A DNA stretch of 64,000 bases from Blastococcus tunisiensis (GTDB taxonomy: Bacteria > Actinomycetota > Actinomycetes > Mycobacteriales > Geodermatophilaceae), in the NCBI RefSeq assembly GCF_900112815.1, contig NZ_FOND01000017.1, positions 27,376 through 91,375 on the forward strand, written 5' to 3'. Below are positions 34,745 to 44,231 of this stretch, piece by piece (position 1 is the stretch's first letter; each line of letters opens with the position of its first letter). A program made the translations under genes and the position numbers. Under the pieces are notes generated by a model, which did no database searches, was not told the DNA's origin, and worked only from the letters and a program-made list of their open reading frames with translations.

Positions 34745-34801
34745 CGAACCATGCGAACTCGTGGCCATCCGCCGCCGATCGCCACGAGTTCGCATGGCTC
34801 G
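34745..34801. repeat. Long palindrome B, right of the DUF559 gene
   Basis: 15-bp perfect stem: ATGCGAACTCGTGGC (34751-34765) with its complement (34781-34795), extended inward by ATC/GAT and outward by CC/GG and CGA/TCG. Compared with palindrome A, the T-A pair 33760/33792 is replaced by A-T (34757/34789), a compensatory change. Confidence 0.85.
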
Positions 34802-34897
34802 CGGGGAGGAGCAGGCGAGACGAGGGTCACGGGCGGTCCCAGGGGCGTGAGCGCACACACAGGAGGACGGCGGACGCCGCCCGGTACCCTCGACAGC

Positions 34898-35137
34898 GTG
34901 TCCCGGGTGGTCGTCGACGTGGTCCTCAAGCCGGAGATCTCCGACCCCCAGGGGCAGGCGGTCCTGGGAGCGCTGGGCCGGCTCGGCCACGACAGCATCC
35001 GCAGTGTCCGCCAGGGCAAGCACTTCGTGCTCGAGGTCGACGGGACCCCCGACGAGGCGGAGCTGAAGCAGATCGCCGAGACGCTGCTGGCCAACCCCGT
35101 CATCGAGGACGTCGAGCTGCACCTCACCAAGGACTGA
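34898..35137 (+). CDS. purS: FGAM synthetase subunit PurS
   Basis: 79 residues from the GTG at 34898. Small dimeric subunit that holds PurQ and small PurL together: [27 protein letters not shown], then [13 protein letters not shown]. Followed after four bases by purQ and then purL, the three-subunit Gram-positive-type enzyme. Confidence 0.96.
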   Translation: MSRVVVDVVLKPEISDPQGQAVLGALGRLGHDSIRSVRQGKHFVLEVDGTPDEAELKQIAETLLANPVIEDVELHLTKD

Positions 35138-35141
35138 CGTC

Positions 35142-35813
35142 GTGCGCATCGGTGTTCTCACCTTCCCCGGCTCCCTGGACGACGTCGACGCCGCCCGCGC
35201 GGTGCGGCTGGCCGGAGGGGCGCCGGTCCCGCTGTGGCACGGCGACCACGACCTGAAGGACGTCGACGCCGTCGTCCTCCCCGGTGGCTTCTCCTACGGC
35301 GACTACCTGCGGGCCGGGGCCATCGCTGCCCGCTCGCCGCTGATGCAGGACGTCGTGACGGCCGCCCGGCAGGGCCTCCCCGTGCTCGGCATCTGCAACG
35401 GCTTCCAGGTGCTCTGCGAGGCCGGGCTGCTGCCCGGCGCGCTGACCCGCAACAGCCACCTGCACTTCCGCAACCGCGACCAGGTGCTGCAGGTCGAGCG
35501 GGCCGACACCGCCTGGACCGCCGACTACGCGGCCGGTCAGCGCATCGTCATCCCGGTCAAGAACGGCGAGGGCCGGTACGTGGGGTCGCCGGCGGACCTC
35601 GACCGCCTCGAGGGCGAGAACCGGGTGGTGTTCCGCTACGTGGACGGCAACCCGAACGGGTCCAGCCGCGACATCGCCGGCGTCGCCAGCGAGAACGGCC
35701 GGGTCGTGGGCCTCATGCCGCACCCGGAGCACGCGGTCGAGGACCTCACCGGGCCGAGCACCGACGGGCTCGGCTTCTTCACCAGCATCCTGAAGGCGGT
35801 CGTGAACGCGTGA
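35142..35813 (+). CDS. purQ: FGAM synthetase glutaminase subunit PurQ
   Basis: 223 residues. Class I glutamine amidotransferase: nucleophile Cys in LGICNGFQ, and the His/Glu pair in MPHPEHAVE. It supplies ammonia to PurL. The stop overlaps the purL GTG by four bases. Confidence 0.97.
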   Translation: MRIGVLTFPGSLDDVDAARAVRLAGGAPVPLWHGDHDLKDVDAVVLPGGFSYGDYLRAGAIAARSPLMQDVVTAARQGLPVLGICNGFQVLCEAGLLPGALTRNSHLHFRNRDQVLQVERADTAWTADYAAGQRIVIPVKNGEGRYVGSPADLDRLEGENRVVFRYVDGNPNGSSRDIAGVASENGRVVGLMPHPEHAVEDLTGPSTDGLGFFTSILKAVVNA

Positions 35814-38143
35814 GCCAGGGACTGAGCGACCTCGACACCGGCCCCGGCCGGCTGGCCGACCGCCTCGACACCGTGGAGCTGGCGGCCGGCACCCCGGACG
35901 ACGAGCAGCCCTTCGCCGAGCTGGGCCTGAAGGCGGACGAGTACGCGCGGATCAAGGAGATCCTCGGCCGCCGGCCCACCACCGCCGAGCTGGCCATGTA
36001 CAGCGTCATGTGGAGCGAGCACTGCTCCTACAAGAGCTCGAAGGTCCACCTGCGGCAGTTCGGCGATCTCCCGCCCAGCGAGGCCCTCCTGGTCGGCATC
36101 GGCGAGAACGCCGGCGTCGTCGACGTCGGCGACGGCTACGCGGTCACCTTCAAGGTGGAGTCGCACAACCATCCCAGCTACGTCGAGCCGTACCAGGGCG
36201 CGGCCACCGGCGTCGGCGGCATCGTCCGCGACATCCTGACCATGGGCGCCCGGCCGATCGCCGTCATGGACTCGCTCCGGTTCGGCCGGGCCGACGCCCC
36301 GGACACCGCCCGCGTGCTGCCCGGCGTCGTCGCCGGGGTCGGCGGCTACGGCAACTGCCTGGGCCTGCCCAACATCGGCGGCGAGCTGCTCTTCGACGAC
36401 TGCTACGCCGGCAACCCGCTGGTCAACGCGCTCTGCGTCGGCGTCATGAGGCACGAGGACGTCCGGCTGGCCAAGGCCGAGGGTGTCGGCAACAAGGTGA
36501 TCCTGTTCGGCGCGCGCACCGGCGGCGACGGCATCGGCGGGGTCAGCGTCCTGGCGTCGGAGACCTTCGACGCCGAGGGCCCGGCCAAGCGGCCCAGCGT
36601 CCAGGTGGGCGACCCGTTCACCGAGAAGCTGCTCATCGAGGCCTGCCTGGAGATCTTCGCCGCCGACCTCGTCACCGGCATCCAGGACCTCGGTGGCGCC
36701 GGGCTGTCCTGCGCCACCTCCGAGCTGGCCAGCGCCGGCACCGGCGGCATGCACGTCGACCTCGACACGGTCCCGCTGCGCGATTCCACGCTAACCCCCG
36801 CCGAGATCCTGATGAGCGAGTCGCAGGAGCGGATGTGCGCGATCGTCGAGCCGGCCAAGGTCGCCGACTTCCTCGCCGTCTGCGCGAAGTGGGACGTGCT
36901 GGCCACGGTCGTGGGTGAGGTGACCGACGGCGACCGGCTCACCGTCGACTGGCACGGCGAGCGGATCGTCGACGTCCCGCCGCGCACGGTCGCCCACGAG
37001 GGCCCGGTGTACGAGCGGCCGATGGCCCGCCCGGCCGACCTCGACGCCCTTCAGGCCGACGACCCGGCGCGCCTGCCGCGCCCCACGACGCCGGCGGAGG
37101 TGCAGGCGCACTGGTTGGCCCTCGTCAGCAGCCCGGACGGCGCGGACAAGACCTGGGTCACCGAGCAGTACGACCGGTACGTCCGCGGCAACACCGTGCT
37201 CGCCCAGCCGGAGGACGCCGGCGTCGTGCGCATCGACGAGGAGTCGAACCGCGGCATCGCGCTGGCCCTCGACGGGAACGCCCGGTACGCCCGCCTCGAC
37301 CCCTACCTCGGTGCGCAGCTGAACCTGGCCGAGGCATACCGCAACGTGGCCGTCTCCGGCGCGAGGCCGCTGGCCGTGACCAACTGCCTGAACTTCGGCT
37401 CCCCCGAGGAGCCGGAGGTCATGTGGCAGTTCGCCGAGGCCGTCCGCGGTCTGGCCGACGCCTGCCGGGAACTCGGCCTGCCGGTCACCGGGGGCAACGT
37501 CAGCCTCTACAACCAGACCGGCGACGTCCCGATCAACCCGACGCCGGTCATCGGCGTCCTGGGCGTGCACCAGGACGTGCGCACCCGCGTGCCGAGTGGC
37601 TGGCGGACCGCCGGCGAGACCGTGCTGCTGCTCGGCGAGACCAGGCCGGAGTTCGGCGGCTCGGCCTGGGCGAGCGTCGTGCACGGCCACCTCGGCGGCC
37701 GCCCGCCGGCGCTCGACCTGGCGGCCGAGCGCGCCCTGGCGGAGCTCCTGGGCGCCCTCGCGACGGAGGGTCTGCTCGGCTCCGCCCACGACCTGTCCGA
37801 CGGCGGCCTGGCGCAGGCGCTCACCGAGTCGGCGCTGCGGTACGGCGTCGGTGCGGACCTGCACCTGGACGGCGATGCGTTCACCGCACTGTTCAGCGAG
37901 TCCACCGGCCGCGTCGTCGTCACCACGTCCGACCCCGGCGGCGTGAAGACGACGGCCCGGTGGGCCGGTGTGACCGTGACGGAACTGGGGACGACGGGCG
38001 GGGACGCCCTGCGCCTGGACGGCGGGCTCGACCTGCCCCTCGCCGAGCTGCGGGCGGCCTGGACCGCCACCCTCCCGGCGCTCTTCGGGTCTCCCGACGT
38101 CGCCGTCGGCACCGTTCCGGCGGGCACCGTCCCCACCAGCTGA
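35810..38143 (+). CDS. purL: FGAM synthetase, small-type PurL
   Basis: 777 residues from the GTG at 35810. The ATP-dependent synthetase of the fourth purine step. Conserved [12 protein letters not shown] near the start, [36 protein letters not shown] and, in the second half, [18 protein letters not shown] and SDGGLAQAL. Works with PurS and PurQ. It overlaps the next gene by one base. Confidence 0.97.
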   Translation: MSQGLSDLDTGPGRLADRLDTVELAAGTPDDEQPFAELGLKADEYARIKEILGRRPTTAELAMYSVMWSEHCSYKSSKVHLRQFGDLPPSEALLVGIGENAGVVDVGDGYAVTFKVESHNHPSYVEPYQGAATGVGGIVRDILTMGARPIAVMDSLRFGRADAPDTARVLPGVVAGVGGYGNCLGLPNIGGELLFDDCYAGNPLVNALCVGVMRHEDVRLAKAEGVGNKVILFGARTGGDGIGGVSVLASETFDAEGPAKRPSVQVGDPFTEKLLIEACLEIFAADLVTGIQDLGGAGLSCATSELASAGTGGMHVDLDTVPLRDSTLTPAEILMSESQERMCAIVEPAKVADFLAVCAKWDVLATVVGEVTDGDRLTVDWHGERIVDVPPRTVAHEGPVYERPMARPADLDALQADDPARLPRPTTPAEVQAHWLALVSSPDGADKTWVTEQYDRYVRGNTVLAQPEDAGVVRIDEESNRGIALALDGNARYARLDPYLGAQLNLAEAYRNVAVSGARPLAVTNCLNFGSPEEPEVMWQFAEAVRGLADACRELGLPVTGGNVSLYNQTGDVPINPTPVIGVLGVHQDVRTRVPSGWRTAGETVLLLGETRPEFGGSAWASVVHGHLGGRPPALDLAAERALAELLGALATEGLLGSAHDLSDGGLAQALTESALRYGVGADLHLDGDAFTALFSESTGRVVVTTSDPGGVKTTARWAGVTVTELGTTGGDALRLDGGLDLPLAELRAAWTATLPALFGSPDVAVGTVPAGTVPTS

Positions 38144-38520
38144 TGCCGGCCCCGATCCCGGCCGAGGAGCTGCGGGCCGCTCTGCAGCCGGTGGCCGCCT
38201 GGCTGGACCAGGACGCCGAGCAGCCGCCGCGATCGGTGGTGGGTGCCGCGGTGAAGACCAGCGCGCGCTGGCTGGCCCAGCAGGTTCCGGGACGCTCGGT
38301 GGAGGTCCGGGTGCCGCCGCACGTCGCCGTCCAGTGCATCGAGGGCCCCCGGCACACCCGGGGGACGCCGCCGAACGTGGTGGAGACCGATGCCGCGACC
38401 TGGCTGCGGCTGGTCAGCGGCCGCCAGTCCTGGGACGACGCCGTCGCCGCCGGGAAGGTCGCCGCCAGCGGCAGCCGCGCGAACCTGGGTGCCGTCCTCC
38501 CGTTGTCACCCCTTCGCTGA
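38143..38520 (+). CDS. Sterol carrier family protein
   Basis: 125 residues from the ATG at 38143, sharing one base with the purL stop. SCP2-like: [42 protein letters not shown] fits the beta-sheet and acyl pocket of bacterial SCP-fold proteins. Small proteins of this kind accompany purine genes in actinobacteria. The bound ligand and role are unknown. Confidence 0.8.
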   Translation: MPAPIPAEELRAALQPVAAWLDQDAEQPPRSVVGAAVKTSARWLAQQVPGRSVEVRVPPHVAVQCIEGPRHTRGTPPNVVETDAATWLRLVSGRQSWDDAVAAGKVAASGSRANLGAVLPLSPLR

Positions 38521-38562
38521 GGCTCGTCGTGCCGGGTGGCGCCCGGGGGGCTCCGCGCAGCA

Positions 38563-38614
38563 GAAGGACCCCGCTGCCCCCCGCCCCTCGCAAGCTCGCG
38601 GCGGGACCCTGCAG
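38563..38614 (+). repeat. Dispersed GC-rich repeat, copy 1
   Basis: The complement of 51407-51459 aligns with this stretch at about 47 of 53 positions. The core CTCGCAAGCTCGCGGCGGG can fold on itself with the preceding C-rich arm. It lies in the 227-base gap after the SCP gene. Confidence 0.75.
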
Positions 38615-38648
38615 CGCGGCCTGACGGCTCCGGACGTCGGGGACGGCA

Positions 38649-38677
38649 CCAGGCCGCGGTGTCGTCCGGAGGACGAC
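38649..38677 (+). repeat. Dispersed 29-bp repeat, copy 2
   Basis: Inverted copy of 27877-27905, one mismatch in 29. It contains the hairpin GTCGTCC-GGA-GGACGAC. Confidence 0.75.
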
Positions 38678-38690
38678 GGTGGGCACAGCA

Positions 38691-38726
38691 CTGCGCCCCG
38701 CCCGCTGGAGAGCGGACGGGGCGCAG
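38691..38726. terminator. 16-bp hairpin after the MFS small subunit gene
   Basis: CTGCGCCCCGCCCGCT (38691-38706), loop GGAG, AGCGGACGGGGCGCAG (38711-38726), one C/A mismatch; outer CAGCAC and GGTGCTG add to it. It is about 20 bases after the minus-strand stop. Confidence 0.75.
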
Positions 38727-38747
38727 GAGTGCGGTGCTGCGGGGGGA

Positions 38748-38894
38748 TCAGCCGGTGAAGAGGGCGCTGGCCGCCTTCACCGTGTTGTACAGGCCGTAGA
38801 CCAGCGGCACGCCGACCAGTGCCCACGCGACGGCGACGAGACCCGTCGGGGTGCTCGAGGCCGGCTGCTCACCGGTGGATGACGTCGAGCTCAT
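38748..38894 (-). CDS. MFS transporter small subunit
   Basis: 48 residues from the ATG at 38894, overlapping the MFS stop by four bases. A Ser/Thr-rich tail is followed by one membrane helix, TGLVAVAWALVGVPLVYGLY. Tiny proteins of this type follow OFA-family MFS genes in actinobacteria and are thought to be accessory subunits. Confidence 0.8.
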   Translation of the reverse strand: MSSTSSTGEQPASSTPTGLVAVAWALVGVPLVYGLYNTVKAASALFTG

Positions 38895-40306
38895 CGGGTG
38901 GTGCTCCTCTCGGGTTCCGCGGCAGCGGTGGGGGTGTCGGTGTCCTTCGGCTCGAACCACTTGTCGGCGACCGGCTTGATCAGCAGGTTGGCGATGAAGC
39001 CGACGACCAGGATCCCGACCATGATGAACAGGGCCGGCCGGTAGTCGGAGGCCACGAGGTTCCCCGGCTCGCCCTGCATGTCCAGGATGCCGTTGATGAT
39101 CAGCGGACCGGCGATGCCGGCGGCCGCCCACGCGGTCAGCAGCCGGCCGTGGATGGCGCCGACCTGGTAGGTGCCGAACAGGTCGCGCAGGTAGGCCGGG
39201 ACCGTCGCGAACCCACCGCCGTAGAAGCTGATGATGATCGCGGCCAGCCCGACGAACAGCCAGACGGCGCTGCTGCCGATGGTGGCCAGCCCGACGTACA
39301 GCACGATGCCGACGCCCAGGTAGACCATGTAGATCGGCTTGCGGCCGATGTAGTCCGACGTGGAGGACCACACGAAGCGGCCGGCCATGTTGAACAGCGA
39401 CAGCAGCCCGACGAAGCCGGCCGCGGCGGCCGCGGCGACCGCGGAGGTCCCGCCGTCGCGGAAGAAGTCCTGGATCATCGGCGCGGCCTGCTCGAGGATG
39501 CCGATGCCGGCGGTCACGTTGCAGAACAGGACCGTCCACAGCAGCCAGAACTGCGGCGTCTTGATCGCGTTGTTGGCGGAGACGTTCTCCGTCGTCACCA
39601 GCGACTTCTGCTTGATCGTCGCCGGGTCGAAGCCGTGCGGCCGCCAGTCGGGGGCGGGGACGCGCACGATCAGGGCACCGAACAGCATGAAGGCCAGGTA
39701 GACCAGGCCCAGGGTGACGAACAGCAGCGCGACGGAGTTGCCGCTGGCGACCTCGCCGGCCGCGCCGGTGTAGTCCTCGTCGTACCAGTTCATCAGCTGG
39801 CGGGACAGCGGCGAGGCGACCATCGCGCCACCGCCGAAGCCCATGATCGCCATGCCGGTGGCCAGGCCCGGGCGGTCGGGGAACCACTTGATCAGCGTGG
39901 ACACCGGCGAGATGTAGCCGATGCCCAGGCCGATTCCGCCGAGGACGCCGTAGCCGAAGTACACCAGCCACAGCTGGTCGGTGGCGATGCCGAGGGCGCC
40001 GACGAGGAAGCCGGACGACCAGAAGACGGCGGCGGTCGCCATGGCGGCGCGCGGGCCGTTGCGGTCGACCCACGTGCCGAAGACCGCGGCCGAGAGGCCG
40101 AGCATCACGATCGCGAGGGAGAAGATGATGCCGATCTCGGTGAGGCTGGCGTTGAAGTGCTCGACGAGCGCCACCTTGTAGACGCTCGTCGCGTAGGCCT
40201 GGCCGATGCACAGGTGGACGGCGAGTGCCGCCGGCGGGATCAGCCAGCGGTTGAAGCCCGGCCGAGCGACGATGCGCTCTCGTGCCAGGAAGCTGGGTAC
40301 TGCCAC
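38891..40306 (-). CDS. OFA-family (oxalate/formate antiporter-like) MFS transporter
   Basis: 471 residues from the GTG at 40306, chosen for GGAGG 7 bases before it. Twelve membrane segments; signatures VHLCIGQAYATSVYKV in the first helix, FGTWVDRNGPR in loop 2-3 and WFPDRPGLATGMAIMGFGGGA, typical of the OFA family. The family exchanges small carboxylates. Substrate here is unknown. Coupled by overlap to its small subunit. The leader contains a strong hairpin at 40332-40362. Confidence 0.88.
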   Translation of the reverse strand: MAVPSFLARERIVARPGFNRWLIPPAALAVHLCIGQAYATSVYKVALVEHFNASLTEIGIIFSLAIVMLGLSAAVFGTWVDRNGPRAAMATAAVFWSSGFLVGALGIATDQLWLVYFGYGVLGGIGLGIGYISPVSTLIKWFPDRPGLATGMAIMGFGGGAMVASPLSRQLMNWYDEDYTGAAGEVASGNSVALLFVTLGLVYLAFMLFGALIVRVPAPDWRPHGFDPATIKQKSLVTTENVSANNAIKTPQFWLLWTVLFCNVTAGIGILEQAAPMIQDFFRDGGTSAVAAAAAAGFVGLLSLFNMAGRFVWSSTSDYIGRKPIYMVYLGVGIVLYVGLATIGSSAVWLFVGLAAIIISFYGGGFATVPAYLRDLFGTYQVGAIHGRLLTAWAAAGIAGPLIINGILDMQGEPGNLVASDYRPALFIMVGILVVGFIANLLIKPVADKWFEPKDTDTPTAAAEPERSTTR

Positions 40307-40331
40307 GGAACAACCTCCGAGGACGGGAACG

Positions 40332-40362
40332 GCGCGGCCGGTTGGACGCAACCCGGCCGCGC
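40332..40362 (-). promoter_or_regulatory. GC-rich hairpin in the leader of the OFA MFS gene
   Basis: GCGCGGCCGGTT (from 40332) pairs with AACCCGGCCGCGC (to 40362) with one bulged C. It sits just before the ribosome site of the minus-strand MFS gene, in the 207-base divergent gap. It may be an attenuator or simply shield the leader; nothing else in the gap is clear. Confidence 0.4.
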
Positions 40363-40513
40363 GCTGTGATGTGCGTCGCGGCCGGTCGGACGGTACGACG
40401 CCGTGGGGATACTCGCGCGTTCAACACTCGACCGAGACGTGCGCGTGACGAGCACGATCCGCTGACGGGGAGCCCCTCGGGCCCCATCCGCCCCATCCGC
40501 CTACGCTCGCCGC

Positions 40514-41605
40514 ATGGCTTATGAGGTGAAGGGCGTCGTCGCCCGCAGCAAGGGCGCTCCGGTGAGCATCGAGACGATCGTGGTCCCCGACCCCGGCCCC
40601 GGTGAGGCCGTGGTCGACGTCCAGGCCTGCGGGGTCTGCCACACCGACCTGCACTACCGCGAGGGCGGGATCAACGACGAGTTCCCGTTCCTGCTGGGCC
40701 ACGAGGCGGCCGGGATCGTCTCCGCGGTCGGCGAGGGGGTGACCAACGTGGCCGTCGGCGACTACGTCGTGCTGAACTGGCGGGCCGTCTGCGGTGAGTG
40801 CCGGGCCTGCCTCAAGGGCGAGCCGAAGTACTGCTTCAACACCCACAACGCCGCGCAGAAGATGACCCTGGCCGACGGCACCGAGCTGTCCCCGGCCCTC
40901 GGTATCGGCGCGTTCGCGGAGAAGACGCTCGTGCACTCCGGGCAGTGCACGAAGGTCGACCCGGCGGCACCGCCCACGGCGGCAGGTCTGCTCGGGTGCG
41001 GCGTGATGGCCGGCGTCGGTGCGGCGATCAACACCGGGGCCGTGCAGCGCGGGGAGACCGTGGCCGTCTTCGGCTGCGGCGGTGTCGGCGACGCCGCGAT
41101 CGCCGGCGCGAAGCTGGCCGGCGCGACGACGATCATCGCCGTCGACATCTCCGACAAGAAGCTCGAGTGGGCGCGGCAGATGGGCGCCACCCACACCGTC
41201 AACTCCGCCGAGACCGACGCGGTCGAGGCGGTCAAGGCCCTCACCGGTGGGTTCGGGGTGGACGTCGCGATCGACGCCGTGGGCCACCCGAAGGTCTTCG
41301 AGCAGGCGTTCTACGCCCGCGACCTCGCCGGGCGCGTGGTGATGGTGGGCGTCCCGACGCCGGACATGGAGATCACCCTGCCCGCGATCGAGGTCTTCGG
41401 GCGCGGTGGCTCGATCAAGTCCTCCTGGTACGGCGACTGCCTGCCCAGCCGCGACTTCCCGATGCTCGTCGACCTCTACCTGCAGGGCCGCTTCGACCTC
41501 GACGCCTTCGTCTCCGAGACCATCGGCCTCGACGACGTCGAGGAGGCCTTCGAGAAGATGCACAAGGGCGAGGTCCTGCGCTCCGTCGTGGTGATCGACA
41601 AGTGA
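40514..41605 (+). CDS. S-(hydroxymethyl)mycothiol dehydrogenase
   Basis: 363 residues. Zinc alcohol dehydrogenase fold: catalytic zinc ligands Cys42 and His63 ([14 protein letters not shown]), structural zinc Cys93, Cys96, Cys99, Cys107, and NAD motif [21 protein letters not shown] matches the subgroup that oxidises the formaldehyde-mycothiol adduct (MscR/AdhE2 of mycobacteria). The overlapping MBL hydrolase is the usual partner. This shows the host very probably makes mycothiol. Confidence 0.92.
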   Translation: MAYEVKGVVARSKGAPVSIETIVVPDPGPGEAVVDVQACGVCHTDLHYREGGINDEFPFLLGHEAAGIVSAVGEGVTNVAVGDYVVLNWRAVCGECRACLKGEPKYCFNTHNAAQKMTLADGTELSPALGIGAFAEKTLVHSGQCTKVDPAAPPTAAGLLGCGVMAGVGAAINTGAVQRGETVAVFGCGGVGDAAIAGAKLAGATTIIAVDISDKKLEWARQMGATHTVNSAETDAVEAVKALTGGFGVDVAIDAVGHPKVFEQAFYARDLAGRVVMVGVPTPDMEITLPAIEVFGRGGSIKSSWYGDCLPSRDFPMLVDLYLQGRFDLDAFVSETIGLDDVEEAFEKMHKGEVLRSVVVIDK

Positions 41606-42216
41606 CTCCCCGCATCGACAAGGTCGTGGTCAGCGGCGTCTTCTCCCTGGACGGGCAGGACTTCGACGTCGACAACAACGTCTGGCTGGTCGGGGACGAC
41701 GACGAGGTGCTCGTCATCGACGCCCCGCACGACGCCGCGCCGATCGTCGAGGCGATCGGCGGCCGCAGGGTGACGGCGATCGTGCTGACCCACGGGCACA
41801 ACGACCACGTCACCGCCGCGCCCGCCCTGCGCGAGGCCACCGGCGCCCCGATCTGGTTCAACGAGCAGGACCGGATGCTCTGGGACATGACCCATCCCGA
41901 CACGGCCCCGGACCACGACCTGACCGCGGGCACCAGCTTTCCGGTCGCCGGGACGACGCTCACCGCGCTGCACACCCCGGGGCACTCGCCGGGCAGCACC
42001 TGCCTGCACGCCCCCGACCTCGGCACGGTGTTCACCGGCGACACGCTGTTCTGCGGCGGGCCGGGCGCGACCGGGCGGTCCTTCAGCGACCACCCGACGA
42101 TCGTGCGCTCCATCCGGGCCCAGCTGCTGAGCCTGCACGGCGACACCGTGGTGCGGACCGGCCACGGCGACGACACGACGATCGCCGCCGAGTTGGGCAA
42201 CGTCCCCGCTCAGTAG
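41602..42216 (+). CDS. Metallo-beta-lactamase-fold hydrolase, partner of the mycothiol dehydrogenase
   Basis: 204 residues from the GTG at 41602, overlapping the dehydrogenase stop. Metal motif THGHNDH with His64, His66, Asp68, His69, then [16 protein letters not shown] and RTGHGDDT. Glyoxalase II-like size. By position it probably hydrolyses S-formylmycothiol to formate and mycothiol, completing formaldehyde oxidation; a related gene follows adhE2 in M. tuberculosis. Confidence 0.88.
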   Translation: MTPRIDKVVVSGVFSLDGQDFDVDNNVWLVGDDDEVLVIDAPHDAAPIVEAIGGRRVTAIVLTHGHNDHVTAAPALREATGAPIWFNEQDRMLWDMTHPDTAPDHDLTAGTSFPVAGTTLTALHTPGHSPGSTCLHAPDLGTVFTGDTLFCGGPGATGRSFSDHPTIVRSIRAQLLSLHGDTVVRTGHGDDTTIAAELGNVPAQ

Positions 42217-42244
42217 CCTCCGGCGGGGTTCGGCGTCGAGCGGG

Positions 42245-42553
42245 TCACTGCCCGTCGGCGCCGTCCCGCGGCGCCGGGCGGTCCTGCGGTTCCGGGGCCG
42301 TCCGCTCGAGCCGCTGGCGGATCGACGCGACGTTGAGCGCGAGGTCCTCGAGCGCTTCGACGGCGCGCGTCGCGAGGGCGAAGGTCAGGTTCTCCCGCTG
42401 CTCCTCGGCGCTGGGCTCGGGGGTGCGCCGCACGGCATGGCGGGTGGCGTCCGCCCACGGTTCGTCGTCGCGGCGCGGTTCGTCGAAGAACTGCCGGAGC
42501 ATCCGCTGCGCCAGCTCGAGGAATTCACGCGGGTCGGGCCCGTTGGCTGCCAT
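42245..42553 (-). CDS. Small conserved helical protein, unknown
   Basis: 102 residues from the ATG at 42553. Predicted helical, charged, with no membrane segment: DPREFLELAQRMLRQFFDEP near the N-terminus and ENLTFALATRAVEALEDLALNVASIRQRLE in the middle, then a Pro/Arg/Asp tail. It lies opposite to purF with 112 bases between the starts. No family recognised. Confidence 0.55.
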   Translation of the reverse strand: MAANGPDPREFLELAQRMLRQFFDEPRRDDEPWADATRHAVRRTPEPSAEEQRENLTFALATRAVEALEDLALNVASIRQRLERTAPEPQDRPAPRDGADGQ

Positions 42554-42665
42554 TCCGTGCCAACGCGCCGCCACCGGTCGAGGTTCCGCCCCCGGCGGAA
42601 CACGGGTGGTCGGTGACACCTCCGCCGGAGTAGGACGGGTGGCGTCGCGCCGGTACTGTCGGGGT

Positions 42666-44231
42666 GTGCCTCGCGGTGATGGACGGCTGACGCACGACCT
42701 CGACCCCCAGAATCCCGGACCTCAGGACGCCTGTGGCGTCTTCGGTGTCTGGGCGCCGGGGGAGGAGGTCGCGAAGCTGACCTATTTCGGTCTGTACGCC
42801 CTCCAGCACCGCGGTCAGGAGGCGGCGGGCATCGCGGTGTCCGACGGCGCCTCCGTCGTGGTCTACAAGGACCTCGGCCTGGTCAGCCAGGTGTTCGACG
42901 AACCGACCCTCGGCAGCCTGCGCGGCCACCTCGCCGTCGGCCACACCCGCTACTCCACGACCGGCGCCTCGACGTGGGAGAACGCGCAGCCCACGTTCCG
43001 CACCACGTCGGCCGGCACGGGTCTGGCGCTGTGCCACAACGGGAACCTGGTCAACACCGCCGAGTTGGCCGGCAAGGCCGCCGACGCCGGCGTCCCCGGG
43101 GCGTTCATCGCCACCAACGACTCCGACCTGGTGACCGCGCTCATCGCCGCCCGCCCGGACCTCTCGGTGGAGGCCGCGGCGATGGAGGTGCTGCCCCAGC
43201 TGCGCGGCGCCTTCAGCTTCACGTTCATGGACGAGGACACCCTCTACGCCGCCCGCGACCCGCAGGGCGTCCGCCCGCTGGTGCTCGGCCGGCTGGAGCG
43301 CGGCTGGGTCGTGGCCAGCGAGACGGCGGCGCTGGACATCGTCGGTGCCTCCGTGGTCCGCGAGGTCGAGCCCGGCGAGCTGATCGCGATCGACGGGAAC
43401 GGGCTGCGCAGCCAGCACTTCGCCCCGCCCGAGCCCAAGGGCTGCGTCTTCGAGTACGTCTACCTCGCCCGGCCCGACACCACGATCTCCGGCCGGGGCG
43501 TGCACGCCGCCCGCGTGGAGATCGGCCGGCGGCTGGCCAAGGAGCACCCGGTCGAGGCCGACCTGGTCATCCCCGTCCCGGAGTCGGGGACCCCGGCCGC
43601 GGTCGGCTACGCGGAGGCCTCCGGCATCCCCTACGGCCTGGGCCTGGTCAAGAACTCCTACGTCGGGCGCACGTTCATCCAGCCCAGCCAGACCATCCGC
43701 CAGCTGGGCATCCGGCTCAAGCTCAACCCGCTGCGCGACGTGATCCGCGGCAAGCGCCTGGTCGTGGTCGACGACTCGATCGTGCGCGGCAACACCCAGC
43801 GGGCCCTGATCCGGATGCTGCGCGAGTCCGGCGCCGTGGAGGTGCACGTCCGGATCGCCTCCCCGCCGGTGAAGTGGCCGTGCTTCTACGGCATCGACTT
43901 CGCCAGCCGGGCCGAGCTGGTGGCCAACGGCCTGGACGTCGACGGCGTGCGCGCCTCGATCAACGCCGACTCGCTCGGCTACGTCTCCGAGCAGGGCCTC
44001 ATCGCCGCGACGGAGCAGCCGGCCAACCGGCTGTGCACGGCCTGCTTCACCGGCGAGTACCCGATCCCGCTGGGGGAGTCGGAGCTGTTCGGCAAGCACG
44101 TGCTCGAGGGCATCGGCCGGACACCGCTCCCGCTCGTGGACGAGCGGCGTTCGGTCAGCGGCTGGACCGGCCAGCAGGCCGGGAGTGCCAGCGTCCCCGG
44201 CGGTGCCGAGGACGCGCTCACCCGTCCATGA
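42666..44231 (+). CDS. purF: Amidophosphoribosyltransferase
   Basis: 521 residues from the GTG at 42666. First committed purine step, from PRPP and glutamine. DACGVFGVW carries the nucleophile Cys exposed after removal of a propeptide of about 23 residues. PRPP loop VVVDDSIVRGNT. Cysteines in KGCVFEY, WPCFYG and LCTACFTG match the four ligands of the 4Fe-4S cluster of the Bacillus-type, oxygen-sensitive enzyme. Overlaps purM by four bases. Confidence 0.97.
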   Translation: MPRGDGRLTHDLDPQNPGPQDACGVFGVWAPGEEVAKLTYFGLYALQHRGQEAAGIAVSDGASVVVYKDLGLVSQVFDEPTLGSLRGHLAVGHTRYSTTGASTWENAQPTFRTTSAGTGLALCHNGNLVNTAELAGKAADAGVPGAFIATNDSDLVTALIAARPDLSVEAAAMEVLPQLRGAFSFTFMDEDTLYAARDPQGVRPLVLGRLERGWVVASETAALDIVGASVVREVEPGELIAIDGNGLRSQHFAPPEPKGCVFEYVYLARPDTTISGRGVHAARVEIGRRLAKEHPVEADLVIPVPESGTPAAVGYAEASGIPYGLGLVKNSYVGRTFIQPSQTIRQLGIRLKLNPLRDVIRGKRLVVVDDSIVRGNTQRALIRMLRESGAVEVHVRIASPPVKWPCFYGIDFASRAELVANGLDVDGVRASINADSLGYVSEQGLIAATEQPANRLCTACFTGEYPIPLGESELFGKHVLEGIGRTPLPLVDERRSVSGWTGQQAGSASVPGGAEDALTRP

